From Actinoplanes lobatus (GTDB lineage Bacteria > Actinomycetota > Actinomycetes > Mycobacteriales > Micromonosporaceae): 64,000 nt of DNA. Made by a program: the position numbers and the translations under genes. The stretch is from assembly GCF_014205215.1 (NCBI RefSeq), contig NZ_JACHNC010000001.1, positions 3,105,001 through 3,169,000 on the forward strand, read 5' to 3'. The notes under the pieces are model-generated. The model ran no database searches, was not told where the DNA came from, and saw only the letters and a list, made by a program, of their open reading frames with translations. Below, one piece after another: positions 46,169 through 54,257 of the stretch (position 1 is its first letter; every line of letters starts with the position of its first letter).

Positions 46169-46975
46169 TCAGGGAAGTTGAATCGGCAGCTTGATGCCCG
46201 CCAGGGCGTCCTTGCACGCACAGGTCCGCTCGGCAGGCAGCTTGACCACCGCGTCGAGCAGGACGTCCCGCAGCCGGGCCGTGTTGTCGGCGAAGACCTG
46301 GAAAACCTCCTCCTGGGTCACGCCGTGCTCGCCCTCGACGCCCGCGTCCAGGTCGGTGACCAGGGCGATCGCCGTGTAGCAGAGGGCCAGCTCGCGCGCC
46401 AGGACGGCCTCCGGATGGCCGGTCATGTTGACGATCGTGCCGCCGATCGAGGTGAACCAGCGGGACTCGGCCCGGCTGGAGAAACGCGGGCCCTCGACCA
46501 CGACCATGGTGCCGCCGTCCACCGCCTTCACCCGCTCGGCGGAATCCAGCACCGTCGACCGGCCCACCGGACAGTACGGGTCCGCGAACGACACGTGCAC
46601 CGCACCGGAGTCGTAGAACGTCTGTTCACGGCCGCTGGTCCGGTCGATCAGCTGGTCCGGCACCACGAACGTGCCCGGGCCCAGCTCCGGCCGCAGGCCA
46701 CCGACCGCGCACGGGGCGATGATCTGCCGGACACCCAGCGAGCGCAGCGCCCACAGATTCGCCCGATAGGGGATCTTGTGCGGGGGAAAACGGTGGTCAC
46801 GACCGTGGCGGGGAAGAAAAGCCACCCGGCGGCCACCCACCTCGGCCACGGTGATCCGGTCCGACGGAGGACCGTACGGGGTGTCGACCTCGTGCTCGGT
46901 GGCGTGATCGAGAAGCGCGTAAAGCCCCGATCCGCCGATGACGCCGATCTCTGCTGCCGTAGGTGGCGGGTTCAT
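46169..46975 (-). CDS. mtnP: S-methyl-5'-thioadenosine phosphorylase
   Basis: Cytoplasmic enzyme of methionine salvage that splits methylthioadenosine into adenine and methylthioribose-1-phosphate. The 268-residue protein has IGVIGGSGLYAL, PRHGRDHRFPPHKIPYRAN, SFADPYCPVGR and the nucleoside site NMTGHPEAVLARELALCY, all typical of the MTAP group within the PNP superfamily. ATG start. Shares its promoter region with yqgE, which is divergent. Confidence 0.94.
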   Translation of the reverse strand: MNPPPTAAEIGVIGGSGLYALLDHATEHEVDTPYGPPSDRITVAEVGGRRVAFLPRHGRDHRFPPHKIPYRANLWALRSLGVRQIIAPCAVGGLRPELGPGTFVVPDQLIDRTSGREQTFYDSGAVHVSFADPYCPVGRSTVLDSAERVKAVDGGTMVVVEGPRFSSRAESRWFTSIGGTIVNMTGHPEAVLARELALCYTAIALVTDLDAGVEGEHGVTQEEVFQVFADNTARLRDVLLDAVVKLPAERTCACKDALAGIKLPIQLP

Positions 46976-47087
46976 GTCCAGACCTTATCGGTGGCCGGAA
47001 AGCCAAGCTAATGTGCTGACATGGCTACGTCGACTGGACGGCGGTAATCAGGTGTTCGGTGAGCAGCAGCGGATCGGAGGCCGGTCG

Positions 47088-47645
47088 GTGGAGTCGATGA
47101 CCGGTCGGCTGCTCGTCGCCACGCCCACCCTCAAGGACCCCAACTTCGACCGTACGGTCGTGCTGCTGGTGGCCCACGAGACGGGCGGCGCGCTCGGGGT
47201 CGTGCTCAACCGCGCGACCGAGGTTCCGGTGGCCGAGGTCCTCGGCACCTGGGGTGAGCTGGCCGGTGACCCGGCGGTCCTCTTCGAGGGCGGCCCGGTG
47301 CAGCCCGAGTCGGCCATCTGCCTCGCCCGCACCCGGCCGGAGGTGAAGAAGCGGCTGTCCGGCTTCCATCCGGTCAGCGGGGCGCTCGGCACGCTCGACC
47401 TCTCCGCCGACCCGGAGCGGATGCGGGAGAACGTCACCGGCATCCGGGTCTTCGCCGGTTACTCGGGATGGTCCGCGGGCCAGCTGGAGGAGGAGATCGC
47501 CGCCGGTTCCTGGTTCGTCTTCGACGCGCTGCCCGGCGACCCGTTCGTCGAGCGCCCGGATGATCTCTGGGCCATGGTCCTGCGACGGCAGGGCGACATC
47601 CTCGCCGCGGTCGCCCACTTCCCGCCGGACGTCTCCCTCAACTGA
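47088..47645 (+). CDS. YqgE/AlgH family protein (DUF179)
   Basis: A 185-residue member of the YqgE/AlgH family, a conserved protein of unclear function that has been linked to regulation in pseudomonads. Visible are TGRLLVATPTLKDPNFDRTV, HETGGALGVVLNR, FEGGPVQPE and FAGYSGWSAGQLEEEIAAGSW. The GTG at 47088 has GGAGG seven bases upstream; an ATG nine bases later is a weaker alternative. It precedes tRNA-Ala and is divergent from mtnP. Confidence 0.88.
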   Translation: MESMTGRLLVATPTLKDPNFDRTVVLLVAHETGGALGVVLNRATEVPVAEVLGTWGELAGDPAVLFEGGPVQPESAICLARTRPEVKKRLSGFHPVSGALGTLDLSADPERMRENVTGIRVFAGYSGWSAGQLEEEIAAGSWFVFDALPGDPFVERPDDLWAMVLRRQGDILAAVAHFPPDVSLN

Positions 47646-47732
47646 GGGGGGTGCCGAAAGGGTCGTCGGGGAGGTGTGTAGTATTTCCAGCGTGCCCGGG
47701 GGAAACACCGGGGACACGGCAAGATCATGCAA

Positions 47733-47805
47733 GGGGCTGTGGCGCAGCTGGTAGCGCACCACACTGGCAGTGTGGGGGTCAGGGGTTCGAGTCCCCTCAG
47801 CTCCA
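47733..47805 (+). tRNA. tRNA-Ala (anticodon GGC)
   Basis: A 73-base cloverleaf. The acceptor stem is GGGGCTG/CAGCTCC, the D arm has GCGCAGCTGGTAGCGC, the anticodon stem-loop is CCACACTGGCAGTGTGG with GGC at 47766-47768, and the T arm is AGGGGTTCGAGTCCCCT. CCA is not encoded. The GGC anticodon reads GCC and GCU alanine codons, abundant here. Confidence 0.95.
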
Positions 47806-47813
47806 CCCTTGTA

Positions 47814-47855
47814 AAGGTCATCGATCTGGGTTCTCTCGGGTTGATGACCTTTTTT
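47814..47855 (+). terminator. Rho-independent terminator of tRNA-Ala
   Basis: A 9-bp stem AAGGTCATC/GATGACCTT is followed directly by a run of T (CCTTTTTTG), one of the few classical T-run terminators in the window. Confidence 0.85.
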
Positions 47856-47960
47856 GCGTTGTGGGACTTTCGTCCCACCGAGAGCTTCCCGCCGTCATCG
47901 ACAGATGACGGCCGATATCGTGGGCCCCTCTGTTGAATGTGGACGGCGGGGTAGGCGGCT

Positions 47961-48824
47961 GTGGAAGAGAAGGCCCTGAACGCGGTGCGGCGGCGGGGGC
48001 GCAGGACTGTTCGGCCTGATCCGGCTTCGGGGCCGGTGGGGGAGTTCGCGGACCGGCTCTGGCAGCTGAAGCGCGCGGCGGGCGACCCCTCGTACGAGGA
48101 GATGGCCGGGAAGCTGGGCGCCGCCGCCTCGAAGTCGTCGCTGGCCGCGGCGGCGCATGGCCGGGTGCTGCCGAGCTGGGAGATCGCCTGGGAATTCGTG
48201 CGCGTCCTCGCCGTGGACCGTCTGGGGCGGGACGCCCTGGAGACGGAGAAGGAGTGGCGCGAGTACTGGACGCGTGCCCGATCCGGGCGGGCGGCGGAAC
48301 AGACCGAGACCGGGCCGGTCCCTTCGGAGCGTGCCGGCGGGCCCGCAACGGTGGGACGCGGTCGGCGGACCGTGGCGGTGGCCGCGGCCGCGGCGGTGGT
48401 CGCGGGCGGACTTGTCGCCGTGGTGACGTCCGGCCTGGGCGGTCAGGGCGACGAGCGTGCCGAAGCCGGGCCGGTGGCGGAGCACGACGACTCGGTGTTC
48501 GAGGGTGACATCACGTACCCGGACGGAACGGTCGTTCCGCCGAGGTCCTCGTTCACCAAGACCTGGCGGCTCCGGAACACCGGCACCGTCGTCTGGGCGA
48601 ACCGCTTCCTGGCGCGGGTGAACGAGCAACTCTGCACAGCCCCGGACCTGGTTCCGATCCCGCAGACGAAGCCGGGCGAGACGGTCGACATCTCGGTTCC
48701 GGTGGAGACGCCGGACGGGCCGGCGAGCTGCAAGATCTATTTCAAGATGGCGGACGAGCAGGGGCGTACGTTCTTCCCCGCGAAGCGGCCGATCTTCCTC
48801 GACGTACGGGTCGGCGAGCGGTGA
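47961..48824 (+). CDS. NBR1-Ig-like domain membrane protein with HTH-like N-terminus
   Basis: A 287-residue protein. Residues 30-100 look like a helical XRE-like region (VGEFADRLWQLKRAAGDPSY, EEMAGKLGAAASKSSLAAAA). A single helix at about 132-152 (TVAVAAAAAVVAGGLVAVVT) crosses the membrane. Residues 175-287 are an NBR1-type Ig-like domain (DITYPDGTVVPPRSSFTKTW, RLRNTGTVVWANRF, CTAPDLVPIPQTKPGETVDIS). This arrangement occurs in actinobacteria and may relay an external signal to the cytoplasmic region, but no function is shown. GTG start. Confidence 0.82.
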   Translation: MEEKALNAVRRRGRRTVRPDPASGPVGEFADRLWQLKRAAGDPSYEEMAGKLGAAASKSSLAAAAHGRVLPSWEIAWEFVRVLAVDRLGRDALETEKEWREYWTRARSGRAAEQTETGPVPSERAGGPATVGRGRRTVAVAAAAAVVAGGLVAVVTSGLGGQGDERAEAGPVAEHDDSVFEGDITYPDGTVVPPRSSFTKTWRLRNTGTVVWANRFLARVNEQLCTAPDLVPIPQTKPGETVDISVPVETPDGPASCKIYFKMADEQGRTFFPAKRPIFLDVRVGER

Positions 48825-48854
48825 GGCCCCGCCGGGCCTCACCGCCGTTCGCGG

Positions 48855-49253
48855 TCAGCCGCAGTTGGTGCCGCGCTTGCCGCCCTCGGTGCCGCTGATC
48901 CGGCCCATCCAGTCCACGCACTTGTCGGCCGCCGACAGGTACAGCGGACCGGCGTACGAGGTGTAGTAGCCGCCGTCGAACTTCGTCCAGTGCGTGCCGA
49001 CCGGGTGGACGGCCAGCCCGGCCTCGACGAGGACGGCCGAGCCGGCGCTGTTGCGCTTGGCGACCACACAGTTGTAGCCGTTCGACGCGTTGTAGGTGAG
49101 GAACACCGTCCCGGTCGAGCCGATGGCGGCCGAGTTGACGACGCCGTAGCCGGAGCCGCATTCGCCGCCGTAGCTGGCCGCCTGGGCGGGGGTGGCGGTG
49201 GCCAGGGTGGCGGCCGCCGTCATCGCGAAGGTGGTCGCAACGATCTTCTTCAT
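48855..49253 (-). CDS. Spore-associated protein A-like secreted protein (second)
   Basis: A 132-residue exported protein resembling streptomycete SapA. A signal peptide occupies 1-26. The mature part shows SYGGECGSGYGVVNSAAIGS, FLTYNASNGYNCVVAKRNS and a C-terminal CVDWMGRISGTE and TNCG. Four cysteines are placed as in the sister gene. The ATG has GGGGAG upstream and lies 14 bp after the stop of the sister, so both are in one mRNA. A spore-surface role is inferred from the family. Confidence 0.78.
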   Translation of the reverse strand: MKKIVATTFAMTAAATLATATPAQAASYGGECGSGYGVVNSAAIGSTGTVFLTYNASNGYNCVVAKRNSAGSAVLVEAGLAVHPVGTHWTKFDGGYYTSYAGPLYLSAADKCVDWMGRISGTEGGKRGTNCG

Positions 49254-49267
49254 GCTCCGGGCTCCCC

Positions 49268-49678
49268 TCAGCCGCAGTTGGTGCCGTACCGGGTCTTGGT
49301 CGCGGTGCCGATCGTGCCGCCCCAGTCGACACACGAGCCGGACGCGGAGAGGTAGACCGGTCCGGCGTACGTCGTGAAGTTGCCGCTGTCCTTGACGTAC
49401 GTCGTGTTGCCGGTGCGGCGGATGAACGCCTCCATGAGCGTGGCGGTGCCCGGGTTCTCCCGGATCGTCACGACACAGTTCTTCCCGGTCGACGCGTTGT
49501 ACGTGAGGTACACGGTGCCGCGCAGGTCGGGCAGGTCGATCAGGTTCACCAGGTTGTACCCGGAGCCGCACTGGCCGCCGTAGAGCGCCGCCTGTGCGGG
49601 CGACGCGGCCACTGTCGCGCCGGCCGCGGTGGCGGCGACGGTCAGTCCGAGTGCGGCGATCTTGCGTGAGATTCGCAC
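49268..49678 (-). CDS. Spore-associated protein A-like secreted protein (first)
   Basis: A 136-residue exported SapA-like protein, with signal peptide 1-31 (IAALGLTVAATAAGATVAAS). Conserved segments are LYGGQCGSGYNLVNLI, VYLTYNASTGKNCVVTIREN, TYAGPVYLSA, CVDWGGTIGT and YGTNCG. It is closer to the streptomycete SapA pattern than the second copy. GTG start with AAAGGGG upstream. Divergent from the GH6 cellulase. Confidence 0.82.
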   Translation of the reverse strand: MRISRKIAALGLTVAATAAGATVAASPAQAALYGGQCGSGYNLVNLIDLPDLRGTVYLTYNASTGKNCVVTIRENPGTATLMEAFIRRTGNTTYVKDSGNFTTYAGPVYLSASGSCVDWGGTIGTATKTRYGTNCG

Positions 49679-49856
49679 GAGCGAAATCCCCTTTCTGATA
49701 CCGGACGTTGCGGCCCAGACACTGGCATGCCGGACGGCAGGGATGCCGGAGATCGCCGTCCATGGATCGTCCACTGGAGAATTCGGAAAAGACATCCGCA
49801 GGTCACGGGCTTTGGGCTTCGGTGTCTCTTGTGATGGCCTGGCGTCGGCCGTATCT

Positions 49857-49870
49857 TGGGAGCGCTCCCA
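49857..49870. promoter_or_regulatory. CebR/CelR-type operator upstream of the cellulase
   Basis: The perfect 14-bp palindrome TGGGAGCGCTCCCA is the published binding site of the LacI-family cellobiose repressors CebR (Streptomyces) and CelR (Thermobifida). It ends 30 bp before the GH6 start and abuts a TATCTT -10-like hexamer. The cellulase is therefore probably induced by cellobiose. Confidence 0.88.
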
Positions 49871-49900
49871 CTCGGCATCCATCATCCCCAGGAGTGGCCC

Positions 49901-51304
49901 GTGTTCCCCACCCGTCCCCGTTCCCGTTCTCGTTCCAAGATCCTGGCTACCACCGTGGTCTGTGCCACGGTGGGTGCCGGCCTCTGGGCGGCCACCGGCG
50001 CCGCCTCGGCCGGGACCATCAGTGGCACCCTCTACCGCGACCCGGACAGCGCTGTGGCGCGCTGGGTGCAGGCCAATCCGAACGACTCGCGCACCACGGT
50101 GATCCGTAACCGGGTCGCCAGCCAGCCCGCCTCGCGCTGGTTCGCCTCGTTCAACGTCTCCACCATCCGCAGCGAGGTGTCGGCGTATGTCGGCGCCGCC
50201 AACGCGGCCGGGCAGATTCCGGTTCTCACGCTCTACGGCATCACCAATCGTGACTGCGGCGGCGCCAGTTCGGGTGGTGCGCCCGACCTGACGCAGTACC
50301 AGACCTGGATCAACGGGGCGGCGCAGGGACTCGGCGGCCAGACGGCCGTCGTGGTGCTCGAGCCCGACTCGATCGCGCTGCTCACCTGCCTCAGCAGCAG
50401 CGAGATCGCGGCCCGTAACCAGGCGCTGCGTACCGCCACCCAGACGCTGAAGGCGGCCAACCCGAACGCCAAGGTCTACCTCGACGCCGGCCACTCCACC
50501 TGGAACAGCGCCGCCGACCAGGCGTCCCGGCTGGCGGCCGCCGGTGTCGCCGCCGCCGACGGCTTCTACACCAACGTGTCCAACTTCAACGGGACCTCCG
50601 CCGAGTCGGCGTACGGGCGGTCGATCATCAGCGCGCTCAACGGTCAGGGCATCACCGGCAAGCGGCAGGTGATCGACACCAGCCGTAACGGCGGGGCCAG
50701 CGGTGACTGGTGCGGCGACGACAACACCGACCGGCGGATCGGGCAGTACCCGACCACGAACACCAGCGATGCGAACATCGACGGGTACCTGTGGGTCAAG
50801 CCGCCGGGTGAGGCGGACGGGTGCCGTTACGCGGCCGGGTCGTTCCAGCCGGACCTCGCGTACAGCCTGGCGAGCTCGGCGCCGGACCCGTCGACCTCGC
50901 CGAGCGTGACGCCGTCCACCGCGTCACCGTCACCGTCGACCTCGGTGTCGCCGTCCACCTCGCCCTCGACGTCGCCGTCCGCGTCACCGTCCGGCTCGCC
51001 GTCGACGGGCGGGTCGTGCACGGCCACCTTCCGGACGACGAGTTCCTGGCAGGGTGGCTTCCAGGGTGAGGTCACCGTCGCCGCCGGCAGTGGCACGCCG
51101 AACGGCTGGGCCGTCACCTGGACCCTGGCCTCCGGTCAGTCGATCAGCCAGGTCTGGGGTGGGGTGCTCAGTGTGTCGGGCTCGACCGTCACGGTCCGCA
51201 ACGCGGCCTGGAACGGGACCCTGCCGGCCGGCGGGAGTGCCCAGTTCGGGCTCATCGGATCGGGAAGCGCCGGAACACCGGTGCTGACCTGCGCCAAGGT
51301 TTGA
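49901..51304 (+). CDS. Secreted GH6 cellulase with CBM2
   Basis: A 467-residue exported glycoside hydrolase of family 6 (endoglucanase or cellobiohydrolase). Signal peptide 1-38 precedes the catalytic domain with VVVLEPDSIALLTCL, YLDAGHSTWNS, FYTNVSNFN, VIDTSRNGG and LWVKPPGEADG; the Asp residues in LEPD and DAGH are the family's conserved catalytic region. A Ser/Thr/Pro linker from about 330 to 370 leads to a family 2 binding module (ATFRTTSSWQGGFQGEVTVA). GTG at 49901 is chosen because AGGAG lies seven bases upstream. It is controlled by the CebR-type operator. Confidence 0.93.
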   Translation: MFPTRPRSRSRSKILATTVVCATVGAGLWAATGAASAGTISGTLYRDPDSAVARWVQANPNDSRTTVIRNRVASQPASRWFASFNVSTIRSEVSAYVGAANAAGQIPVLTLYGITNRDCGGASSGGAPDLTQYQTWINGAAQGLGGQTAVVVLEPDSIALLTCLSSSEIAARNQALRTATQTLKAANPNAKVYLDAGHSTWNSAADQASRLAAAGVAAADGFYTNVSNFNGTSAESAYGRSIISALNGQGITGKRQVIDTSRNGGASGDWCGDDNTDRRIGQYPTTNTSDANIDGYLWVKPPGEADGCRYAAGSFQPDLAYSLASSAPDPSTSPSVTPSTASPSPSTSVSPSTSPSTSPSASPSGSPSTGGSCTATFRTTSSWQGGFQGEVTVAAGSGTPNGWAVTWTLASGQSISQVWGGVLSVSGSTVTVRNAAWNGTLPAGGSAQFGLIGSGSAGTPVLTCAKV

Positions 51305-51331
51305 TCCGGGGATAACCCGACGAACCGGGAT

Positions 51332-51365
51332 GGCCCGTGCCGCTACGGGGGGAGCGGCACGGGCC
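51332..51365 (+). terminator. Terminator after the GH6 gene
   Basis: A 13-bp perfect stem GGCCCGTGCCGCT/AGCGGCACGGGCC with an eight-base loop, 27 bp past the stop. It could serve both the cellulase and the convergent pilus cluster end. Confidence 0.8.
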
Positions 51366-51449
51366 GGGCGTAACGATATCCGTCATTTCGGGAGAATGCG
51401 AGAGGTTGGCTACCATGCATAGGAATTCCACAGGAATTCCCCGATCTTC

Positions 51450-51842
51450 TCAGGCGGTCGCGCCGGAGTAACGGCGGCTGATCAGGGACTGCAACTCGGC
51501 CACCAGACGGCGCGGCGACAGCGGCTTCGACAGGTAGCCGTCGGCGCCGGCGCTGAGGCCCGCGTCCACGTCGTAGGTGTGGCTGTTGCCGGACACCATG
51601 AGGATCGCCATGTCGCTGATCTCCGGGTTGTTGCGGGCCAGCCGGCACAGCTCCATCCCGTTCATGTTCGGCATGCGTACGTCGGTGATCAGGCCGACCG
51701 GCTTGGCGCGCGCCATGATGCGGGCCGCGGTGTCGCCGTCCTTCGCGGCGAGAGCCTGGTAGCCGGCCTCCTCCAGCGTCACGGTCAGCATGTCGCGGAC
51801 ATCGCTGTCGTCGTCGGCGATCAGGATCAGGTTCTGGTTCAT
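51450..51842 (-). CDS. Single-domain response regulator (CheY-like)
   Basis: A 130-residue receiver with no output domain: LILIADDDSDVRDMLTVTL, phospho-acceptor in LITDVRMPNMNG, switch Ser in ILMVSGN and Lys in YLSKPLS. The ATG at 51842 is preceded by GAGGAGGAG. It is the last gene on the strand of the type IV pilus cluster, 90 bp downstream of pilO. It may therefore control pilus assembly or twitching in the manner of PilG/PilH, but its kinase is not in the window. Confidence 0.88.
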   Translation of the reverse strand: MNQNLILIADDDSDVRDMLTVTLEEAGYQALAAKDGDTAARIMARAKPVGLITDVRMPNMNGMELCRLARNNPEISDMAILMVSGNSHTYDVDAGLSAGADGYLSKPLSPRRLVAELQSLISRRYSGATA

Positions 51843-51932
51843 CAGCAGCTCCTCCTCGGTGACGTCTGGTTGTTCGGCGAGGAAGGCCGGTCGTGAATAG
51901 CTAACCGGTTGCGGGCCGGTTGCGGTGGTCAC

Positions 51933-52514
51933 TCATGAGTCGACCGAGACCGTCTCGGTGGTGGTGACGAAGGCGCTCAGGGTCAGGTTGACCTCCCAGC
52001 CGTCCTTGTCGTTGCCGCTGAGCTTGGCGTTCTGGATCAGCACGGCGCGTGGCTGCACGCCCTGGAGGTGCTTGACGAACTTGAGGATCTCGTCGACCTT
52101 GTCGCCCTCGATGTTGAGGGTGATCGGCAGCCGCTTCACCGCCGGCGTGGTCTCGGACTCCTCCGGCGCCGAGGCGCTGTAGCCGCTGGCGTCGACTCCG
52201 TACTTGGTGCCGAGGGTCTGGAGCTGCTTCAGGAACTCGGGGATCTTGTTGGTGTTCTCCCCGTACGGCAGCGCCTGCTGCGCCTCGACCAGGGTGGCCT
52301 TGTAGGTGTCGATCTTCTTGAGCTGGGACGTGAGGTCGGCCAGCTTCTTCCGTTCCTTGATGAGCTGGATCTGGGTGCCGGCGGTGTCGGCCTGCACGCT
52401 GTCCCGGGTGGTGTACTGCGGCTTGATCAACAGGAACCAGCCACCCACCGACAGCAGGATGGTCAGGGCCAGGCCGCCGAAGAGCCAGATCTGGTCGATG
52501 CGGCGTGCGGTCAT
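51933..52514 (-). CDS. pilO: Type IV pilus alignment protein PilO
   Basis: A 193-residue inner-membrane protein with a short cytoplasmic N-terminus, one helix at 12-34 (WLFGGLALTILLSVGGWFLL), a coiled coil with IQLIKERKKLADLTSQLKKI and a C-terminal ferredoxin-like domain (VKRLPITLNIEGDKVDEILK, VNLTLSAFVT). PilO pairs with PilN to bridge cytoplasmic PilM and the extracellular fibre. ATG start overlaps the pilN stop. Gram-positive pili also use a PilMNO set. Confidence 0.85.
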   Translation of the reverse strand: MTARRIDQIWLFGGLALTILLSVGGWFLLIKPQYTTRDSVQADTAGTQIQLIKERKKLADLTSQLKKIDTYKATLVEAQQALPYGENTNKIPEFLKQLQTLGTKYGVDASGYSASAPEESETTPAVKRLPITLNIEGDKVDEILKFVKHLQGVQPRAVLIQNAKLSGNDKDGWEVNLTLSAFVTTTETVSVDS

Positions 52515-53203
52515 CACTTGCCTCCACTCGGGCAGTCGGAGGTGAAGCGGCCGCACCGGGCCTTCCCGGTGATGGCTACCTCGACGGTGAAGGCGAACTC
52601 ACCGCCGTCCTCCTTCGCCACGCTGGTGACGAACGGGTTCGCCAAATGCTTGAGGTTGCCGAGCCGGTTCACGTAGTCCGCGACCAGGCGCTTGTCCTTA
52701 GCGGTGCCGGTGATGGTCAGGGTGCCGACCGCTTCGTCGGCCGCCTCGGTGGTCGTCGTCTCGGCCAGGCTGCCGGTGATCTCATCGATCGTCACGCCGT
52801 CCTGGGCCTTGTTCCGTATCAGGGTCATCATGTTGGTCCAGGAAAGGTCGTTCGCCAGCGCCGCTTTCAGCTCAGCGTTCAACGTCGCGCCGCCCTTCTG
52901 GTACTTGACCAGGTTCTCGAGCGCGGCGGACTTCTGGCCGCCCCGGGCGAAGGTGAGAGACTGGAAGGTCTCGTTGTACTCGTCGTCCGCGGCCTGCTTC
53001 GCCTGCCCGGCCTGCAAGTACCAGAAGCCCAGGCCGGCCAGCGTGACCAGCACCATCACGATGACCAGCGAGCGGGTGCGCCGGGCCCGGCGGCCGTCCA
53101 GGATCTCCGGGGGCAGCAGGTCGGCGCGGATGGTCAGGACCCGGGCCGCCTGCTGCGGCGAGACCGTGGGGTCCACGGGCATCAGTGCGGTGGGAGTCGT
53201 CAT
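52514..53203 (-). CDS. pilN: Type IV pilus assembly protein PilN
   Basis: A 229-residue single-helix protein. The N-terminal 50 residues contain RVLTIRADLLPPEILDGRRA, the part that binds PilM. The helix at about 45-65 is VIVMVLVTLAGLGFWYLQAG. A coiled coil and a C-terminal domain (LTITGTAKDKRLVADYVNRL) follow. The start MTTPTALMPVDP overlaps the pilM stop by four bases. Confidence 0.85.
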   Translation of the reverse strand: MTTPTALMPVDPTVSPQQAARVLTIRADLLPPEILDGRRARRTRSLVIVMVLVTLAGLGFWYLQAGQAKQAADDEYNETFQSLTFARGGQKSAALENLVKYQKGGATLNAELKAALANDLSWTNMMTLIRNKAQDGVTIDEITGSLAETTTTEAADEAVGTLTITGTAKDKRLVADYVNRLGNLKHLANPFVTSVAKEDGGEFAFTVEVAITGKARCGRFTSDCPSGGK

Positions 53204-54225
53204 CAGGCCGCTCCGAGGGTGAGGCCGATCGACACCGCCGCCGACGGCACGAAACTGTCGAAACCACGCTCGCGGGCCTTGCGGGTGTCGCGCAGCCGGG
53301 CCGCGCTGTCCGCGTACCTGACCGCGACGCCGAGCTGCTCCTGGAGGTGCTCGGCGAGGCCGGGCATGAGCGCGCTGCCACCGCACAGCGAGATCCGGGT
53401 CACCTGCTTCTGCCGCTCACCGGAGGCCAGGTAGGTGAACGAGCTGCGCAGCTCGCTGGAGAGCGGGCGGACCGCGTCGACCAGGGCGGCCACCGCGTCC
53501 GGGTTGCCGTTGCCGTGCAGGCCGTACCGGCACTTGAACGCCTCGGCCTCGGCCGTCTCCAGGCCCAGGCGGCCGGCGATGCTCTCGGTGATCTCGGTGC
53601 CACCCCGGGGCAGGGTACGCACGAACAGCGGCTCACCGTCGGCGTGCACCACCACGCTGGTGATGTTCGCGCCGATGTCGACGATCGCCTCCACCTGGGC
53701 GTCCAGCCGGGAGGCGGCGCGCAGCATGGCGAACGAGGCGAGGTCGACGCCCTTGACCTTGAGGCCGGCCTTCTGGACCGCCTGGACCAGGGTGACCACG
53801 GCCTCCTTGGGCACGGCGATCAGCAGTCCGCGTACGGTCGGGTTGTCCCCGGGCTGCTCCAGCGGATAGAAGTCGAGCAGTGAGCGCTCGACCGCCAGCG
53901 GCAGCTGCTCCTTGACCTGGAAGGGCAGGGCCTGGCGCATCTGACTGGCCGGCAGGTTGGCGATCGACGTCTCGCGGACCACCAACTGCGGGTTGGTGAC
54001 CGCCAGGGTGACTCGCTTGGTGCCGAACTTGTTGGCGGCCCAGAGCTGCTTGAGCGCCGCGGTGACCGCGCCCGGGTTCTGGACCACGCCGGCCGTGACG
54101 GTGCCCGGCTCCAGCGGGAACTGGCCGAAGTTGATCAGAGAGTAGTCGTCCTTGCTGCGCCGGACCTCGACGGCCCGGATGGAGGACGAGCCGATGTCGA
54201 GCCCGATCGGCGGTGCGCCAGCCAT
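53203..54225 (-). CDS. pilM: Type IV pilus assembly protein PilM
   Basis: A 340-residue actin-like cytoplasmic protein. IGLDIGSSSIRAVEVRRSKD is the ATP phosphate-1 loop, IVDIGANITSVVVHADG the phosphate-2 region and SLCGGSALMPGLAEHLQEQL the adenosine region. It binds PilN and helps dock the pilus motor. ATG after GGAAGG. It lies between the peptidase gene pilD and pilN in a tightly packed block. Confidence 0.93.
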   Translation of the reverse strand: MAGAPPIGLDIGSSSIRAVEVRRSKDDYSLINFGQFPLEPGTVTAGVVQNPGAVTAALKQLWAANKFGTKRVTLAVTNPQLVVRETSIANLPASQMRQALPFQVKEQLPLAVERSLLDFYPLEQPGDNPTVRGLLIAVPKEAVVTLVQAVQKAGLKVKGVDLASFAMLRAASRLDAQVEAIVDIGANITSVVVHADGEPLFVRTLPRGGTEITESIAGRLGLETAEAEAFKCRYGLHGNGNPDAVAALVDAVRPLSSELRSSFTYLASGERQKQVTRISLCGGSALMPGLAEHLQEQLGVAVRYADSAARLRDTRKARERGFDSFVPSAAVSIGLTLGAA

Positions 54226-54257
54226 CGGTCTTCCTTCCTTCTCAGCGGTGTTCAGGT

